The position numbers and the translations under genes were made by a program. The notes beneath the pieces are model-generated. The model saw only the letters and a program-made list of their open reading frames with translations. It did not search any database and was not told where the DNA came from. 6,428 nucleotides of DNA, taken from positions 1 through 6,428 of the forward strand of contig JAJZDL010000166.1 in assembly GCA_021851465.1 (NCBI GenBank), read 5' to 3'. Source of the DNA: Acidobacteriota bacterium (GTDB taxonomy: Bacteria; Acidobacteriota; Terriglobia; Terriglobales; Acidobacteriaceae). Shown one piece after another: positions 1 through 5,998 of this stretch; position 1 is the first letter of the stretch; each line of letters opens with the position of its first letter.

Positions 1-2
1 TC

Positions 3-116
3 CGATCTGCCCTCAATCTGCTCAAACACGACAAATCCTCCACACGCGGAATCAAGGGAAAACGCCTCAAGGCCGCCTGGAACATCCCCTATCTGCTCAA
101 ATTAATCGGAATCTGA
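3..116 (+). CDS. ISAs1-family transposase, C-terminal end (5' part outside window)
   Basis: Frame 3 is open from the window edge to a TGA at 114-116 and gives 37 residues beginning RSALNLLKHDKSS and ending YLLKLIGI. The signature is 'ALNLLK.DKS...GIKGKRLKAAW...YLLKL', the characteristic C-terminus of ISAs1/H-repeat-associated DDE transposases. There the conserved 'ALNLL' helix follows the catalytic glutamate region and the protein ends shortly after 'W....YLLK'. The catalytic DDE residues and the start are not in the window, so it cannot be said whether the transposase is intact. The stop codon sits directly against the terminal repeat, as usual for this compact family. The family call rests on recalled motif similarity. 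Confidence 0.8.
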   Translation, partial: RSALNLLKHDKSSTRGIKGKRLKAAWNIPYLLKLIGI

Positions 117-131
117 TATGCGTCGGCCCTG
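116..131 (+). repeat. right terminal inverted repeat of the ISAs1-family element
   Basis: The sequence ends GCGTCGGCCCTG at 131. Its reverse complement starts CAGGGCCGACGCAT, matching the CAGGG start of ISAs1-family ends. It begins within or right after the transposase stop codon. The partner repeat is outside the window, so the exact inner limit is unknown. Confidence 0.6.
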
Positions 132-438
132 CATTATCGCCGGAACCATCGAGCGTTTGGGCGACACTGGAAATAAGATGCCAACTCCGCTTGCCAAGCA
201 CAGGATAGTTGCCAAGAATGTGACGAATGGTGACGAATACTCCGCGTACACAAGCGAAGACGGACACTTTACATTTGAACTGCCCGTCGGCAGCTACGAT
301 GTCACTGTCGCTCCAAAATACGGTCTCGTGGAGGTAGAAGGTCTTGGCTCAATGCTCAAAGGCCAGATTCCGGTATACAAGCGGAGTTGTTGGGAACACA
401 ACTTTGGCGTCAGACCCGCATCCGGCGTAGCACCCTAA
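132..438 (+). pseudogene. carboxypeptidase-regulatory-like domain protein, 3' remnant cut by the insertion sequence
   Basis: An open frame ends with TAA at 436-438. The residues GTIERLGDTG...IVAKNVTNGDEYSA, then TSEDGHFTFELPVGSYDVTV, carry the pattern of a carboxypeptidase regulatory-like (transthyretin-like) beta-sandwich: a G-T strand opening, then 'T..DG.F.F.LP.G.Y.V.V'. Such domains occur in secreted or surface proteins, and they are abundant in acidobacterial outer-membrane proteins. The only in-frame ATG near the front (118) lies inside the insertion-sequence terminus, and there is no signal peptide. The true 5' end is therefore probably on the far side of the element. A chimeric product of 106 residues starting at 118 is formally possible. 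Base composition is less GC-rich and codon use less biased than in the genes from 1094 on. Confidence 0.6.
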
Positions 439-758
439 TCTGGCTCCGGCTAATCCAGCCACTGAGTCGTAATGCACGAGATACGGGATTACGGGCAGCT
501 TCGTTTGCTGCGGGCTTCAAGCTGACCCACCACCGAGAACCGTTGTCAGTTGCAATGTGGCACGGGCGCGGGTAGCATCCAAGCTAGAAACCGGCCTGCA
601 AAGCAGGTGCGGGGGACAACGCTGGTTGAACCAACATTGAATGAACAGGGGTTCTGCTCGTATATATGGCTCGGTGTGCTGTCCGCCAGTTCGGAATGCC
701 TGAAGAGCCACGGCAGGGTCCCGCCGTCTAAGGACGGGTTCACCAGCGCTTCGCCGCA
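439..758. other. gene-free stretch, nothing recognised
   Basis: Short open frames exist on both strands here (for example plus 387-575 and minus 517-759). They overlap one another, show no recognisable domain, and have no convincing ribosome binding site. I found no tRNA or rRNA fold. A small stem GCAGC/GCTGC at 495-499/507-511 and an imperfect palindrome around 711-726 are visible but not interpretable. The stretch may be decayed accessory DNA beside the insertion sequence. Confidence 0.5.
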
Positions 759-778
759 CGGCCCAGCGGGCCGGTTTT
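759..778 (+). terminator. possible rho-independent terminator
   Basis: A perfect 6-bp GC stem CGGCCC/GGGCCG (759-764 and 768-773) closes a three-base loop AGC. It is followed by G and four T residues (775-778). The U-tract is short, and no intact gene ends close upstream on this strand, so the call is tentative. Confidence 0.35.
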
Positions 779-791
779 CTGCTGCGCCAGG

Positions 792-930
792 GTCCTGAGT
801 CTGAAGTTCATATAGGTCGGGCCTTCAGCCCTCTGCTTTGTGGTGCAATGTACCCTGGGGCTGCGCCCCAGGCTGGTATACAGCGGACCTTTGGCCCTTG
901 GTTTTGTGCTGCGAATCAATGACTCAGGAC
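792..930. repeat. composite intergenic repeat bounded by a 10-bp perfect inverted repeat
   Basis: GTCCTGAGTC at 792-801 is repeated exactly inverted as GACTCAGGAC at 921-930. Inside are two degenerate direct modules, 811-849 and 877-916. Each runs TATA, then a CGG.CCTT..GCCCT core, then TTTGTG.TGC and AAT. Between them lies a strong palindrome with an 8-bp stem CCTGGGGC/GCCCCAGG (854-861 and 865-872) and loop TGC. This order looks like a REP/BIME-type palindromic element or a small non-autonomous mobile unit. I recall similar 'GGGCCTTCAGCCC' and 'CTGGGGCTGCGCCCCAG' units between acidobacterial genes but cannot verify this here. No coding role is evident. Confidence 0.6.
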
Positions 931-932
931 AC

Positions 933-1059
933 TAAGGCGTTTTCACCGATGGTGTAGGGTGTTGCGGGTCGAACAAGATGCGGGGATTCTTCCCCTTCGA
1001 TAAGCTCAGGGCCAGAATGACAATTCATCTCCCTCTACACCAATGGTGAAAATGCGTTA
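933..1059. repeat. element with imperfect long inverted-repeat arms upstream of the pseudouridine synthase gene
   Basis: The arm at 933-959 and the reverse complement of 1031-1059 agree over 27 aligned positions with four mismatches and one 2-base gap. Both contain TTTTCACC and GGTGTA. Each arm is also a small palindrome by itself (CACC-GAT-GGTG and CACC-AAT-GGTG). The roughly 70-bp interior carries CGGGGATTCTTC at 981-992 and CAGAATGACAATTC at 1013-1026, which recur in the spacer at 3531-3564. The size and architecture suggest a MITE-like or REP-like unit. It ends about 35 bp before the gene start at 1094, so it probably contains or displaces part of that gene's promoter and leader. Confidence 0.6.
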
Positions 1060-1080
1060 AGCCGTTGGCGCGGCGTTGGG

Positions 1081-1085
1081 AAGGA
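1081..1085 (+). promoter_or_regulatory. Shine-Dalgarno that supports the start at 1094
   Basis: AAGGA at 1081-1085, within GGGAAGGA, ends 8 nt before the ATG at 1094. The alternative TTG at 1076 and ATG at 1109 have no comparably placed purine-rich site. Confidence 0.5.
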
Positions 1086-1093
1086 CGTGGAGG

Positions 1094-2359
1094 ATGCCGT
1101 CGAAGAACATGTTGCGCAAGGGCGGACGGCGGCAGTCGGTGCGGGCCGAGTACAGGGCCACGCGCGGGGTGGAGAGCGTCGATCCGGCCCTCGATCCGGT
1201 CCTTGAACTGGACGAGGAGACGACGGAGCTTGCGGAGGGCGCGCGGCGGTTTGTGGCTTCGGCGGCGGCTGGGATGCGGCTGGATGCGTACCTTGCGCAG
1301 GCGATCACTGAGACCAGCCGGGCGCGGGTACAGATGCTGATCGAGGCCGGACAGGTGCGGGTGGACGGCGCGCTGCCGAAGGCCAAGCAGAGGCTTCGCG
1401 GCGGCGAGGCGATCGAGATTGTGGGCAGGCCGCATCCGGCGCCGCTGCGCGCCGTGGCGGAGGAGATTCCGCTGGAGATTCTTTATGAGGACAGGTACCT
1501 GGCGGTGGTGAACAAGCCTGCGGGGATGATGGTCCACGCGGGCGCGGGCGCGACGGACGACAGCCGGAACAGAGGGACGCTGGTGAACGCCCTGCTGCAC
1601 CACATGGCGGCGGGCCCGTCCGGGCTGTCGCAGATGGGCGGCCCGCTGCGACCGGGGATCGTGCATCGGCTGGACAAGCCGACCAGCGGGGCGATTGTGG
1701 TGGCCAAGGACGATGAGACACACCGCAAGCTGGGCGAGATGTTCGCGGCGCGGCGGGTGTCGAAGAGCTACATTGCGCTGCTGCATGGGGCGCTGGCGAA
1801 GGACGACGCGACTGTGAACCTGCCGATCGCGCGCGATGCAGTGCGGCGGACTCGGATGACGACGCGGCGCGCGGACGGGCGCAACGCGGTCTCGCATTTT
1901 TCGGTGGTGGAGCGGCTGACGACGCGCTACGGAGCGTTCACGCTGGTTGCGGTACGGATCGAGACGGGGCGCACGCACCAGATCCGCGTCCACGCGCAGT
2001 CGCTGGGACACCCGGTGGTGGGGGACACGGTGTACGGCGCGCCGCGACGGATTGTGGAGGAGAGACGAGGTGCGGGTCCCTCCGCTGCGCCGCGGAAGGT
2101 CATGCCACGGAGCGGCAAGCGAACGGCAGGGAGTGGCGCAGGAGCGGTGCAGCGAGATGCGTGCGGGTCGGATGCCGGGCTGGAGCGTCCAATCGATGCG
2201 GGGAGCGTTGGGCTGGAGCGGAACTTTCTGCACGCGGCGCACCTGGAGTTTGCGCATCCCCGTTTGCGGGGCACGGCGGTGTCGGTGGACGCTGCGCTGC
2301 CACAGGAGCTGGAGGAGTTTCTGGCGCTTCTGCGGACGGGGCGGGCAGCGGTTGGGTAG
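1094..2359 (+). CDS. RluA-family (RluC/RluD-type) 23S rRNA pseudouridine synthase
   Basis: This enzyme isomerises specific uridines of large-subunit rRNA to pseudouridine in the cytoplasm. From M1 at 1094 (421 residues) there is an acidic, poorly conserved N-terminal extension of about 50 residues. An S4 RNA-binding domain follows (about 54-110; 'G.RLDAYLAQAI..TSRARVQ.LIE.G.V.V'). The catalytic domain opens with ILYEDRYLAVVNKPAGMMVH and contains HRLDKPTSG with the catalytic aspartate at D194. It continues with RTHQIRVH (293-300) and GDTVYG (310-315), and closes with LHAAHLEFAHP (379-389). S4 plus this core separates it from RluA proper; RluC and RluD cannot be told apart here. Two oddities are the proline in HRLDKPTSG, where D, N or E is usual, and an Arg/Gly/Ala/Ser-rich insertion at about 319-374 before the last motif. 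The VWA gene starts 10 nt downstream, so the two are probably cotranscribed. The start at 1076 (TTG) or 1109 (ATG) remains possible. Confidence 0.93.
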   Translation: MPSKNMLRKGGRRQSVRAEYRATRGVESVDPALDPVLELDEETTELAEGARRFVASAAAGMRLDAYLAQAITETSRARVQMLIEAGQVRVDGALPKAKQRLRGGEAIEIVGRPHPAPLRAVAEEIPLEILYEDRYLAVVNKPAGMMVHAGAGATDDSRNRGTLVNALLHHMAAGPSGLSQMGGPLRPGIVHRLDKPTSGAIVVAKDDETHRKLGEMFAARRVSKSYIALLHGALAKDDATVNLPIARDAVRRTRMTTRRADGRNAVSHFSVVERLTTRYGAFTLVAVRIETGRTHQIRVHAQSLGHPVVGDTVYGAPRRIVEERRGAGPSAAPRKVMPRSGKRTAGSGAGAVQRDACGSDAGLERPIDAGSVGLERNFLHAAHLEFAHPRLRGTAVSVDAALPQELEEFLALLRTGRAAVG

Positions 2360-2369
2360 AATCGTTGAG

Positions 2370-3398
2370 ATGAAAGCAATGAGCGAGATCGGTCGACGCG
2401 TTGCGGGTTGCGGGAAGCTGCTGGGAGTTGCGTGTGTGGGGATGGCGCTGGCGGTTGCGCCTGCGCGCGCGCGTGGACAGGCGGCGGGCGCTCCTGTTGC
2501 GGCGGCACAGGCCACTGCTGCGCAGCCCTCGGTGGCCCCGGCGCAGGACGTGGCGGCCGCGACGCTGAAGGTGCAGGCCAACGAGGTGGACCTGGTCTTC
2601 ACCGTGACGGACAAGAACGGGCGGTTCATCACGGGCCTGCATCAGCAGGACTTTGGGTTGCTGGACGATGGCCGAGATCCCGAGGAGGTCTTCGCGTTCA
2701 AACAGCAGACCGACCTGCCGCTGCGGGTGGGGATCATGCTGGACACGAGCAGCTCGATCCGCCAGCGGTTCACGTTCGAGCAGGACTCGGCGGTGACGTT
2801 CCTGTTGCAGGTCCTGCACCGCGACGACCGGGCGTTCGTGGAGGGCTTCGACGTGCAGGTGGACGTGGAGCAGGGCTTTACCAACAACATCTCGTTGCTG
2901 GACCAGGGAATCCGCAGGCTTCGTCCGGGGGGTGGAACGGCGCTGTACGACGCTCTCTACTCGACGTGCAAGGACCAGATGCTGACGCTGCGCGAGAGCG
3001 GCCCGGTGCGCAGGGCGATCGTGCTGGTCTCGGACGGCGTGGACAACTACAGCCACGCGCTGGAGACGGATGCGATCAAGGAGTGCCAGCGGGCGGACAC
3101 GATCGTCTATACGATCAGTACCGACGTGAGCCCGACGAAGGACAGGGCGGGCGCGGATGCGTTGCGCAAGATCGCGCAGACGACGGGCGGGCAGGCCTTC
3201 TATCCAGAGCGAATCGAGGACGTGGCGCTGGGCTTTATCAGCATCGAGCAGGAGCTGCGCAGCCAGTACCTGCTGGAGTATCGGCCAGCGGACTTCAAGC
3301 TGGACGGGGCCTTCCGCACGATTTATCTAGAGGCGCGGGATCCGAAGTACCATGTGCGGGCGCAGGAGGGGTACTTTGCGCCGAAGGCGGCGGAGTAG
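2370..3398 (+). CDS. secreted VWA-domain protein (VWFA-related acidobacterial family)
   Basis: The 342-residue product begins with a signal peptide: basic RR near 9-10, hydrophobic stretch about 17-30, likely cleavage after the ARA at 32-34. A low-complexity Ala/Gln/Pro linker runs to about 65. A short beta-rich segment (about 70-110; 'VDLVFTVTDKNGRFITGL...DFGLLDDG') is typical of acidobacterial VWFA-related proteins. A von Willebrand A domain follows (about 117-300). Its metal-ion-dependent adhesion site is complete: DTSSS at 125-129, the threonine of GGGT at 190, and SDG at 221-223. It ends with 'YLLEYRP' and a C-terminal strand-rich tail. The role is unknown: divalent-cation-dependent binding to a protein partner in the periplasm or at the cell surface is the family inference. 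It follows the pseudouridine synthase by 10 nt with only a weak ribosome site. An ATG three codons in (2379) is an alternative start. Confidence 0.92.
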   Translation: MKAMSEIGRRVAGCGKLLGVACVGMALAVAPARARGQAAGAPVAAAQATAAQPSVAPAQDVAAATLKVQANEVDLVFTVTDKNGRFITGLHQQDFGLLDDGRDPEEVFAFKQQTDLPLRVGIMLDTSSSIRQRFTFEQDSAVTFLLQVLHRDDRAFVEGFDVQVDVEQGFTNNISLLDQGIRRLRPGGGTALYDALYSTCKDQMLTLRESGPVRRAIVLVSDGVDNYSHALETDAIKECQRADTIVYTISTDVSPTKDRAGADALRKIAQTTGGQAFYPERIEDVALGFISIEQELRSQYLLEYRPADFKLDGAFRTIYLEARDPKYHVRAQEGYFAPKAAE

Positions 3399-3530
3399 GC
3401 CGCGGGCGAACGGTCCGGGTGCGGCGAAGAGGGCCTCGACAATGAGGGCGTAGCGCAAGGGGGAAGTGTAAGAACCTGTCCAACAACTACTGGATCGGCG
3501 CTCAACGAGGAGACAGGCAACGACGAAATA

Positions 3531-3564
3531 CGGGGATTCTTCGCTGCGCTCAGAATGACAATTC
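3531..3564. repeat. second copy of the dispersed repeat core
   Basis: CGGGGATTCTTC at 3531-3542 and CAGAATGACAATTC at 3551-3564 match 981-992 and 1013-1026 exactly. Only the 8-base middle (GCTGCGCT) differs from the 20-base middle of the other copy. On the minus strand it reads as the GTCATTCTGAGCGCAGCGAA type of palindromic repeat, which I recall from many environmental bacterial genomes. It is probably non-coding. Confidence 0.65.
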
Positions 3565-3590
3565 TTACATTCATGACAATTTGTACATTT
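3555..3590. repeat. AT-rich tandem pair of 18-bp units
   Basis: ATGACAATTCTTACATTC (3555-3572) is followed directly by ATGACAATTTGTACATTT (3573-3590). They agree at 15 of 18 positions. The pair overlaps the end of the dispersed repeat core and lies about 45 nt beyond the end of the minus-strand TPR gene. Confidence 0.6.
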
Positions 3591-3634
3591 TCGATGAGAA
3601 GAGCTGTTTATGGACAGGGTGTAAAGCAGAGAGG

Positions 3635-5068
3635 TCACTTGGCGGACTGGAGCGCGGCGATGCGCTGGCGGGCCTGCGCAACCTGGTCTGGGAAGCTATT
3701 GTTGGCGGCGGCGAGGAACTGTTTGTAGAGGTCGATGGCCGCGGCGGCGCGGTGCAGCTCGTCGTTGGCGGCGGCGGCGAGGAAGAGGGTCTGCGGCGAA
3801 GGGGGCAGGAGTTTGGCGCGCAGGGCGAGGGCTTGGAGAGTGGTTGCGGGATCGCCGCTCTCGGCGGCGGCGAAGGCGAGATGGGTGGCGGCGTCGGCGA
3901 AGTCCGCGGGGGTGGGGAAGGCGTCTGGGTTGGCGACGGCCTGCTGGAGGAGCGGCTCGGCGTCGGCGGGGCGGTGCAATCGGAGGAGGGCCTCTGCGCG
4001 GTCGTCGAGCAGGGTGGGGTCGGGGTGCGGCGACTGGGCGGCGATGAGCGCGGCGTAGAGCGGCTCGGCCTGTTCTGGGTGGTTGGTATCGAGGTAGACG
4101 CGGGCGAGCAGGCGGGCGATGTTGGCGTCTGTGGGGCGGGCGGCGTGGAGTTTTTCCAGCAGCGGGACGGCCTGTGCGGTCTTGGCGGGGTCGTTGGAGT
4201 CGAGGTCGGCTTCGGCGAGCAGGGCGGTGAGAGCGGGGTCGGATGGATGAGCGGCGAGGGCGGGCGCGAGCAGAGCTTCGGCGTCCGCGGCGCGGTGCTG
4301 GGCGAGCAGGATGTGGGCGAGGCCGGCGATGGCCTGCGGGTCGTTGGCCTGGTTGGGGAGGGCGAGGTAGCGGCGATAGGCCTGCTGGGCTGCATCGAGG
4401 TCGGCTGCGGACTCGGCGATCTGGGCGGAGAGGAGGATGTCGTCGGGCGTTTCGGGGGCGAGTTTGAGGGCTTCGAGGAGATCCGCGGCGGCGGCGGCGG
4501 AGTTGGGGGGCGTGGATTGCTGGGGATTGCCGATGAGTTCGAGGCGGGCGAGTGCGCGGAGGGCGCGGGCCTTGAGCGTGGGCGCGATGCCGGCGAGCGT
4601 GGTGGCGGCGAGCAGGTCTGTGCGTGCCTCGGCGGGGCGCGCGCTGCGGGCCAGAAGCAGGCCGAGGGCAACGTACGGGGCGGGGAAGAGCGGGCCGGCG
4701 GCGATGGACTGGCGGTAGCAGGACTCGGCGGTGAGGGGAGCGGCGGGGGCCTGGCCCGCAGGCGCGAGGGGCACAGGAGCGAGTGCCGTTGGGCCGAGGG
4801 CTTCGAGGGTGAGGCCGAGATTGTAGAGGACCTGAGGGTTGTTGGGGATCTTGGCGTTGAGGCTGGCGAGGATTTTGAGCGCGGCGGAGAAGTCGCCGCC
4901 GGCCAGTGCGTCGTTGGCCTGCTGGATGAGTGCGGCCTGGGGCGCCGGTTCGCTGCTGGGATGGGAGAAGTCCTGCGCGGCGAGATTGGCGGCGGCGAGC
5001 AGGATGAGGAGCAACGCGGCTGCGCGAGTGGCGCCTCCGGCGCGATACAGAGGCGAGGGACGGAGCAT
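3635..5068 (-). CDS. exported TPR-repeat protein
   Basis: The 477-residue product starts with a signal peptide: arginines at 3, 9 and 15, hydrophobic stretch about 16-29, Ala-rich cleavage region near 30-32. The rest is a chain of helix-turn-helix units with the TPR spacing of small and large residues. A first unit at about 45-90 contains 'A...GDFSAALKILASL....PNNPQVLYNLGLTLEALG'. A Pro/Ala linker (about 92-112) follows, then further units at about 115-145, 210-240, 245-278, 295-345, 350-385 and 390-455. TPR superhelices are protein-interaction scaffolds, and location in the periplasm or outer membrane is inferred from the signal peptide. No enzymatic domain is visible. The gene starts 20 nt after nadK ends on the same strand, so it is likely cotranscribed with it. 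No clear Shine-Dalgarno precedes its ATG, which may mean translational coupling. The partner and the process are unknown. Confidence 0.85.
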   Translation of the reverse strand: MLRPSPLYRAGGATRAAALLLILLAAANLAAQDFSHPSSEPAPQAALIQQANDALAGGDFSAALKILASLNAKIPNNPQVLYNLGLTLEALGPTALAPVPLAPAGQAPAAPLTAESCYRQSIAAGPLFPAPYVALGLLLARSARPAEARTDLLAATTLAGIAPTLKARALRALARLELIGNPQQSTPPNSAAAAADLLEALKLAPETPDDILLSAQIAESAADLDAAQQAYRRYLALPNQANDPQAIAGLAHILLAQHRAADAEALLAPALAAHPSDPALTALLAEADLDSNDPAKTAQAVPLLEKLHAARPTDANIARLLARVYLDTNHPEQAEPLYAALIAAQSPHPDPTLLDDRAEALLRLHRPADAEPLLQQAVANPDAFPTPADFADAATHLAFAAAESGDPATTLQALALRAKLLPPSPQTLFLAAAANDELHRAAAAIDLYKQFLAAANNSFPDQVAQARQRIAALQSAK

Positions 5069-5088
5069 CGGGAGTTGCAGCGCGCGGG

Positions 5089-5988
5089 TTATCGCTCACC
5101 CCACTTGAGCTTGGAGCGGAGGACGTTGAAGAGGCCGTTGGGCTGGAGGCGGAAGAGGCGGACGGTGTGCTCGCTGCGGCGACAGCGCACCCGATCGCCG
5201 ACGTGCATGGGCACGGCCTCCTGTCCATCGACGGTGAGGAATGTCTGGTTGGGCACGCCGACGACGCGGACGCAGATGTCCGACTCGCCGGGGACGACGA
5301 TGGGGCGGATGGTGAGCAGGTGGGGACAGATGGGGGTGACGACCATTGCGTTGACGGTAGGCATGACGATGGGCCCGTGGGCGGAGAGGTTGTAGGCGGT
5401 GGAGCCGGTGGGGGTGGAGAGGATGACGCCGTCGGCGCGGAAGGTGGCCACGGGCTGGCCGTCGATCTCGACGGCGAAGTCCGCCATGCGGGCGATGGTC
5501 CCCTTGGCGACGACCACATCGTTGAGGGCATCCCAGTGCCGGGCCAGAACGTTGTTGCAGAAGAGCTCGGCGCGCATCATGCTGCGCCGCTCGACGACGG
5601 CGGCGCCATCGCACCAGGCTTGCAGGGTGAGATAGAGATCGGCGAGCGGGACCTCGGTCATAAATCCGAGCGAGCCGAGGTTGACGCTGAGCAGCGGGGA
5701 ATCGGTGTGGGCGAAGGCGCGGGCCGCAGCCAGCAGGGTCCCGTCGCCGCCGAGGACGATCACCAGGTCCGGCCTGCGCTCGGCCAACCGATCTCGTTCG
5801 GCGACGTCGATCTCCGATCGGCGCGCGGCCCGGTGTTGCGCGTTCTGCGTTGCGTCGCGCAGATAGGCCGCACTCTCCGGGTCGAAGACGCAGCTCCAGC
5901 CGCGTTCGACGAGCCATGCATGCAATTGGGGCAAGACGATCGTCAGTTCATGCTTCTGCGGTTTGGAGAGGATCGCGGCGAGTGGCAT
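5089..5988 (-). CDS. nadK: NAD kinase (ATP-NAD kinase)
   Basis: It phosphorylates the 2'-hydroxyl of the NAD adenosine ribose to make NADP+, the only de novo route to NADP in the cytoplasm. With M1 at 5988 the product has 299 residues, normal for bacterial NAD kinase. The N-terminus reads MPLAAILSKPQKHEL, the usual first strand. GGDGT (80-84) holds the catalytic aspartate and the nucleotide-binding glycines. NLGSLGFMTE (103-112), ALND (154-157), TPTGSTAYNLSAHGP (192 on) and VDGQ (253-256) complete the family signature. A GTG three codons upstream (5997) is a possible alternative start; the ATG is preferred because the homologous N-terminus begins there and GGTGA lies 5 nt upstream. It is the first gene of a minus-strand pair with the TPR gene. 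All key residues are present, so it should be active. Confidence 0.95.
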   Translation of the reverse strand: MPLAAILSKPQKHELTIVLPQLHAWLVERGWSCVFDPESAAYLRDATQNAQHRAARRSEIDVAERDRLAERRPDLVIVLGGDGTLLAAARAFAHTDSPLLSVNLGSLGFMTEVPLADLYLTLQAWCDGAAVVERRSMMRAELFCNNVLARHWDALNDVVVAKGTIARMADFAVEIDGQPVATFRADGVILSTPTGSTAYNLSAHGPIVMPTVNAMVVTPICPHLLTIRPIVVPGESDICVRVVGVPNQTFLTVDGQEAVPMHVGDRVRCRRSEHTVRLFRLQPNGLFNVLRSKLKWGER

Positions 5989-5993
5989 TCTGT

Positions 5994-5998
5994 TCACC
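5994..5998 (-). promoter_or_regulatory. Shine-Dalgarno-like site for nadK
   Basis: On the minus strand GGTGA (5998 to 5994) lies 5 nt before the ATG at 5988. This favours that start over the GTG at 5997, which overlaps the site. Confidence 0.4.

Larger units (their letters stand above)
1..131 (+). mobile_element. 3' end of an ISAs1-family insertion sequence
   Basis: The window opens inside an insertion sequence. It shows the last codons of an ISAs1-type DDE transposase (stop at 114-116), followed at once by a terminal repeat ending in GCGTCGGCCCTG at 120-131. Read inward from that end the sequence is CAGGGCCGACGCAT, which fits the CAGGG-type termini of ISAs1-family elements. The element's left end lies outside the window, so the partner inverted repeat and the expected short target duplication cannot be verified. 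The bases just after 131 (CATTATCGCC) are where a right-hand target duplication would lie. Confidence 0.75.
3399..3634. other. convergent intergenic spacer with repeat sequence
   Basis: The spacer separates two tail-to-tail genes. I see no stem plus U-tract that clearly qualifies as a terminator for either side. AACCTGTCCA at 3473-3482 and TGGACAGGGT at 3611-3620 are inverted copies (9 of 10). They enclose the dispersed repeat core at 3531-3564, an arrangement parallel to that at 933-1059. Confidence 0.5.

Noticed and set aside
517..798. Small overlapping ORFs on both strands in the gene-free stretch
   Set aside because: There is no domain, no ribosome site and no conserved pattern that I can recognise. 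The frames overlap one another and reach into a terminator-like hairpin and the repeat.
854..872. Strong stem-loop considered as an intrinsic terminator
   Set aside because: No T-run follows on either strand. It fits better as the centre of the repeat element.
792..1059. Possible CRISPR array suggested by the repeated modules
   Set aside because: There are only two degenerate modules and inverted arms. There are no regular repeats with unique equal-length spacers and no cas genes.
1076..1093. TTG start for the pseudouridine synthase
   Set aside because: It has no ribosome site, whereas ATG 1094 has AAGGA at an 8-nt spacing.
1025..2632. Minus-strand open frame of 535 codons across the pseudouridine synthase
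   Set aside because: It is an Arg/Pro/His-rich shadow of the plus-strand gene, with no recognisable motif. The plus strand carries the complete RluC/RluD signature.
3581..5395. Plus-strand open frame of 604 codons across the TPR gene
   Set aside because: The Gly/Glu/Val-rich translation is typical of an antisense frame in GC-rich DNA. The minus strand encodes a signal peptide and regular TPR units.
3696..5531. Second minus-strand open frame of 611 codons overlapping the TPR gene and nadK
   Set aside because: Its Arg/Pro/Ser composition is of out-of-frame type, and it runs through the NAD kinase coding region in another frame.
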